Shown here in pieces: positions 59,207-64,000 of a stretch of 64,000 nucleotides of DNA (position 1 is its first letter; each line of letters opens with the position of its first letter). The position numbers and the translations under genes are program-made. Below the pieces are notes generated by a model, which saw only the letters and a list, made by a program, of their open reading frames with translations, made no database searches and had not been told where the DNA came from. The DNA is from Ampelocalamus luodianensis (lineage: Eukaryota; Streptophyta; Magnoliopsida; Poales; Poaceae), in NCBI GenBank assembly GCA_036346255.1, contig JAYEVH010000093.1:1-64000 (forward strand), read 5' to 3'.

Positions 59207-60699
59207 ACACCCACCGACCGGCTCATAATTAACACCTCCCAAAGTACTTAGTCAAGAGAGGTTCCATATCCCCCTCGCGTGGTTAGCACGCAACAATTGC
59301 TTGGATCAATGGCACAAGTAACTCGGTCCTTAGGGACTTAGGCACCATTCCATTCACACCCAACAGATCACACCAACATACCATTGTGCCCAAGTCAAGA
59401 TATAGTTTTTGTTTTGATTTTTGATTTGTAAATCAATAAAACACAAGGATTGGACATAATGGAATAATATAAGTATTTGTGTGATCAAGACCATCGACTA
59501 AGTCGATGATCGCCCAATACTACCGATATCTAGGCATGGCTAAGCAATATGTATTTGTAATCTACTAAGTGACAAGAGCTCATCCAACGAGCTCTAATCA
59601 CAAACAAATAACCTAGGCTCGAGTAGTAGAGGATATTTATTTACCTCAGATTATGCAACTAGATGATTAACTAATCAATTTAACATCAAAATAGCAATGC
59701 ATACATAGAGGTTAAACAAAATATTAGACTTTAAAAGTAATGGGATCAAATGGAAATGATCAAACTGCTTGCCTAGCTTGTTGCTCACTATCTTTTGCAG
59801 AGGATCACTCTCAAGGATGGCACAATCGTGGAACCTCACAGAAAGAGCGAAAAGAACAGATAAGAACAAAGAAAGCGAAAAGACTCTAAAACCAAAATGC
59901 TCCAAATGCTCTGAAAACTTTACAGCAGAAAGAGCATGATTTATAACAAATTTAGAAATAAAAACCAACTGATTTGGACTCTCAATGCAAAAGATATGAT
60001 CAAAATAATTTGGTTCGGCTGAAAAAAAAGTTGCAATCTGTTACTGTTCACATAATTAAATTCTTTGGTGAAAATTTCTAGAAAGGTGGTGTAGCTGAAA
60101 TTTTTATGGTAGGTAGCTACTGACATTCTAAGGCTAACACAAGTGGTTTCATCTTAATTGGAGTTAAAATGATTTAGTTATGATTTTTTAAGTTATGAAA
60201 ATGAACAAAACTAATTTGCATGCGAAATCTTGTTGGAAATAGCAACATGCCTAAAGTCAGTTTTATTAACAAGTTTATTACTAGAGGAAGCTAACTGAAT
60301 TGGCTTCACGCAAAAAGGAGTTAAAATGAAAAGTTATGCACATTTGAAAATTAGAACACTTAAACACTTTGAAAACAGGAGCTCTCGGGAGGTGCGAGGA
60401 GCTAGCGAAAGGAGAAGGTGCGGACCGTCGATGCGGGACCCAACGGTCCACGAGCACCGATGCAACGCACCAGTGCGTGGCGCGCATGGGGAGGTCGGCG
60501 TGGATATCGAATCAACGGTCCCACCATCTGGAGGCACGGCACGCGCGAAGGATCTCCTCGCACTAGGGAGGTCGTGGCCGTCGGATCGAGATCTGGCGGT
60601 CCCGAGCTCCACGAGGAGGTCCTACGGCTATCTCACTAAGGGGGAGGTGCGGACGGTTAATATCTCAGGGAGGTCTTAACGGTCTAGATGCGAGGCGGG

Positions 60700-60955
60700 A
60701 GGTCCTAAAGCCACGGATCTAAAGGAGGAGGTCCTAGGCGGTCAAGATCTCCGGGAGGAGGTCACGAGCGGCTAAGATGAAGCGAGGAGGTCCTAGGCGG
60801 TCAAGATCTCGAGGAGGAGGTCTGAGCGGCTAAGATGAGCGAGGAGATCCTAGGCGGTCAAGATCTCCAAGGGGAGGTCGTGGCGGCTAAGATCTCACGG
60901 AGAGGTCATAGATGGCCATGATCTACGCGGGAGGTCCTATGAGGCAGTGTTTAAT
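60700..60955. repeat. Tandem array of about 30/60-bp GGAGGTC units in the solo LTR
   Basis: Alternating half-units ggaggtcctaggcggtcaagatctc and ggaggtc(ac)gagcggctaagatg repeat at least three times as a pair of about 60 bp, with derived single units on both sides. Confidence 0.8.
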
Positions 60956-61039
60956 AGAGAGAGTGCGGGCGGTTCGGATCTCCGTGGGAGATCTGAGCAG
61001 TCCAGATCTAAGCGAGGATCTTGCGGTCTTCTTCACAAA

Positions 61040-61235
61040 GGACCCGAGGTGGTCTTTTTGCAAAGAGGACCCCAAAGGTAGTTTTGAAGGTTCTCTTTAC
61101 AAAATACCAGGGGTGGTCTTTTGCAAAGAGGACCTCGGTGGGGTGGTCCAAGAGGTGGTCTTGATAACACGACCGGGGTGGTCTTTTCGCACGAGAGGAC
61201 CCCAAGGAGGTCTTTTGCAAAGAGGACCCCAAGGT
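61040..61235. repeat. Tandem array with ggtcttttgcaaagaggacc palindromes
   Basis: Several copies of ggtctttt(t)gcaaagaggacc, near-palindromic, occur with variable spacers. More diverged members recur at 62650-62790. Confidence 0.75.
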
Positions 61236-63371
61236 GGAGGTGATCTATCGGTGAGATCTAGCCTACGGAGGTCTTTGCGGCGAGATTTGTGGGAGGTCTG
61301 GCGACTAGAGACTTATACAAAGAGATCTAACAGTCAAGATCAAATGAAGAGCTCATGAACGGCTATGACCACAACAAGGAGGTTCTACGACTTAGGCTTA
61401 AGCAGAAAAAGGGATCGACGGTTTAGATCTAATTTGGGGTGATCCTAGGCGCCGCGAAGAACTCGGGAGGTCGGGGACTTAAGTTTCGCAGACCAAAACC
61501 GATGGTCGGGATCTCACACGAGGTGGTCATGGGCGGTCACGAAGAACCCAAGGAGGTCCTGCGACTTAATGACACCCTTGGCTTGAGACAAGAACAACAT
61601 TTAATACTAATGATTGGGCTCTCGGACAACTTAAATGCTAATCATTGGGCTCTGACTTGTCCGAGTAAGGCACGACAAAAACATAAACTCGGTTTTAGCT
61701 CACGTGGCGATGGGGACCTCGTGGCGAGAACCAAAGGCTCAGTGGGTTCCAAATAGTGAGAAGAACCTAAAGGTGCCAGCACTAGGGCTAAAGCGCACCC
61801 TACCGCGGCTAGCGGAGATAACCATGGGAGACCAAATGCGGCCAAAAGCGAAAGCCGAAGAGGTCTAAGAGGATCGGGTTTTGGGCTGAAGTACTCACGA
61901 GGATTGAAGGAGAAGCGGGAGTGGTCGCGAGAGCTCGGTGGTGTGGTGCTCGCGGAGATGAGGAAGGCGACCAACTCGGCCCAAAGCAGGCTCCCAAATT
62001 GTCAACCTCTCGTGAAGGTTTAAACAAAACAAGTTAGGGAGACTTGAGGTGACCAAGATGACAAAGAGGCGACTAATATTGCAATATTGAACCACTTTGG
62101 AGCTCGGAGTCGCACAGGAGCTCCAAGGTCCAAACAATGGTGGCAAAGACTTTGGGTGTTTTGAGCACAAGAGAGAGAAAGAAGTTAGAGGTGCAGAATG
62201 GATCCAAAGAAGCTTAAGGAGAAGCTCGGGCTCAAGATATGGCCGGAGAGGCGAACAAGGTAGTGTCCACAGTTTCAACAAGCTAGGACACTCGACATGA
62301 TGGGAGTAGGTTGTCGAGAGACTTTTGAGCAAAAGGGCGCGGACATTTAATGTTGGCGACACATAGCCGCTTGTCGACCCTAGAGTTGACAAGGCACTAC
62401 TCTCTTGGCGTGCACAAATTTGACAATGACCGGACCCACCGATCGGTGAGAGAACCGGGAGGACTGTCAAAGAGCTCAACGGCTTAAATCGGCCTGAGCT
62501 CCAACTAGGGAGGTGCGAGCGGTGGGATGAGAATCTAAGGGCTCATTTTTAGTAAGGATCGGAGGTCCTAACACTTAGGGAGTCAGGCCCGGATCTTAAG
62601 ATGAGCGGCCCACGATCACCCAAGTGCTAGGGGTGGTCGAGGAGGTTCGAGGAGAACGCCCGGGGTGGTCGTTGCAAAAGATGCAAAGGAGGTCCTAGAG
62701 GTTGTCTTTGCAAAGAGAAGGAGGTCGCTCGGGTGGGAGGTCTTTACAAAGACCAGAGGAGGTCTTTGCGGTTGGATTGAGATCCAAGGGCTGCGAGTGT
62801 GCGAGGTTGCACTGGCTCGGTGGTCTTTGATAGTGGGTTTGACCAGAGCGGACACAGTGCGGACAGAGAGCAGTGAATCAAATTTGACTTTGAAATAAAA
62901 GCTAAGACTTGGGATTTATTTGAGGTAGCAAACTAACTCTAAATTTTATGAAATTTTGACAAGTAGCTTGCTAACTTTGAGATGGACCTTGTGTCTGTTT
63001 CAGAGGTTTTATCTGAGTATTTTCTCCAAAAATCATACAGTGTGCTAGGCTAGGGTTTGACTACAAGTCAAACAAGTTTGACTGGCCCTTAAAACTATTC
63101 AAACAATTTCCAAAAATTGTAAAATATTTCAGAGGGGCCACAAACCATCCCAAGAACTTAGGAAAAATATTTCCAGGAGATGATCAAAATATTCGACGGG
63201 ATTGTTTTTTAAGGATCAAGATTTGGACAAAAAGACTTTTGATTTTGTATTTCCATACTCTTGTACAATAATTGTTTAGTACACATAGGAAATAAATGAT
63301 GTAAGAAAATTTTTTAATTTCTACTCATTTTCTTACAAGTAAAACACAAATCTGAAACTTGGGATGTTACA

Positions 63372-64000
63372 ACGAAGGAGGACGAATCTTTGCACATGAG
63401 ATGCGGTCGACGGATGCAAAGCAGCGGCTGGGAGCAGGCGAGGAAGCGAATACACCTGACAATCGCGGAGTCGCCCCGCGAAGGCTCGCACCAGCTCAGG
63501 CGGCCGCCGGCGACGGCGAGACGACAAGAGCGAGGTCACATGCGGGCGGTCAACAGATGGATGGTTAGAGTGGTTCCCAGCTCAGTTTGGGTCTGGTCGA
63601 TGTGGTTGATTAGATCCCAACAAAGCAATCTAGTCACCATGGTTGGTTTGATTAGAACGAAGCAAATGTACTAGGGGCAACGTGGAGATTTCATGTTTGG
63701 GAAAAGGGAAAAGGAAAAGGAGGAGAAATGTGAGAGAAATAAGAGAAAAAAAAATCAAAATGGTATATAGCTAAGGTAACAGCATGCCGAGTGGCATTTC
63801 TCAAATTCTTTGTTTATGAGTGGCGTTTCCTTAATTGCATTGTTTTGAGGTAGCGTATATCAAAATTTGCCAAAAAATTTTAGCCCTTGGCATCAAGAAT
63901 CAAGAGTTCAAGACCCATCCTTTGGATTTTCTGAAAAGTAGAAAACCCAAAACACAAGTAAAAAAATTGTCCCGCGAGACACTTCGCCTTCCTCACTTTT
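63372..64000. other. Unassigned right flank
   Basis: GC-rich to 63560 with two overlapping open frames (63359-63568 and 63390-63674) lacking known motifs; AT-rich afterwards. gagtggcatttctcaaa and gagtggcgtttcctta (63789 and 63819) form a short direct repeat. It may be host intergenic DNA. Confidence 0.3.

Larger units (their letters stand above)
58177..63371 (-). mobile_element. Solo gypsy LTR, about 5.2 kb
   Basis: On the minus strand it starts tgtaacatcccaagtttcag and ends ggtcctcaca. Flanks gcgaa (58172-58176) and acgaa (63372-63376) share cgaa. Length, termini and the order of AT-rich and GC-rich blocks resemble the solo LTR at 51823, although internal sequence differs, suggesting a related family. 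A GC-rich tandem-repeat region fills 60400-62850. No gag-pol motif lies inside. Confidence 0.65.

Noticed and set aside
60326..60679. ORFs of 117 and 92 aa on opposite strands
   Set aside because: They sit in LTR sequence built from ggaggtc-type repeats; no known domain and frames overlap in antisense.
60700..61235. CRISPR-like array
   Set aside because: Units are contiguous or irregularly spaced and self-similar, with no constant repeat separated by unique spacers, and the context is a plant LTR.

Overview
This window looks like transposon-dense, gene-poor DNA from a grass (Poaceae) nuclear genome. The grass assignment is an inference from the families present: a Tekay-type chromovirus, a Tat-lineage Ty3/gypsy element carrying an antisense Transposase_28-like gene, a copia family whose LTR opens with ...atgccctagaggcaat..., CACTA elements with GACGGTTC subterminal repeats, and a grass-type F-box fragment. 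I found no intact host gene, rRNA, tRNA or CRISPR array.

Layout. 1-440 is unassigned AT-rich DNA. 440-4388 is the 3' part of a CACTA element with a decayed second ORF (tandem repeats, Ulp1-like end) and a subterminal/terminal repeat end. 4389-6756 is further CACTA-type DNA: an exon-like block and two palindromic subterminal clusters that bracket a decayed, intron-containing F-box pseudogene. 6757-7097 is flank. From 7098 to 51739 a single plus-strand copia LTR of about 1.66 kb has been blown up to 44.6 kb by three separate insertions, each with a perfect 5-bp target-site duplication: a non-autonomous gypsy element (7275-11721, GTATC), a minus-strand copia element (11972-38685, CATGG) and a Tat-lineage gypsy element (38824-50631, CCTCT). 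The minus-strand copia was itself hit twice: by a Tekay chromovirus inside its reverse transcriptase (15035-24269) and by a coding-poor Tekay relative inside its 5' LTR (29366-38380, TSD ATGTT). To the right lie two roughly 5.2-kb minus-strand gypsy solo LTRs (51823-56967 and 58177-63371) with near-perfect TSDs, separated and followed by short unassigned flanks.

How the parts work together. Gag, protease, reverse transcriptase, RNase H and integrase modules are recognisable in three elements, but nearly all are broken by stops and short indels. The coding-poor element at 29366 shares LTR ends and an unusual multi-hairpin LTR cassette with the Tekay element at 15035, so it plausibly depended on Tekay-type proteins. 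The Tat element carries, between integrase and its 3' LTR, a multi-exon gene on the opposite strand with at least six short GT-AG introns.

Caveat. Differences between the two LTRs of one element are concentrated at CAG/CTG-containing sites and are mostly short indels or block changes. That resembles base-calling error at CHG-methylated cytosines, so some frameshifts listed here may be assembly artefacts rather than biology.
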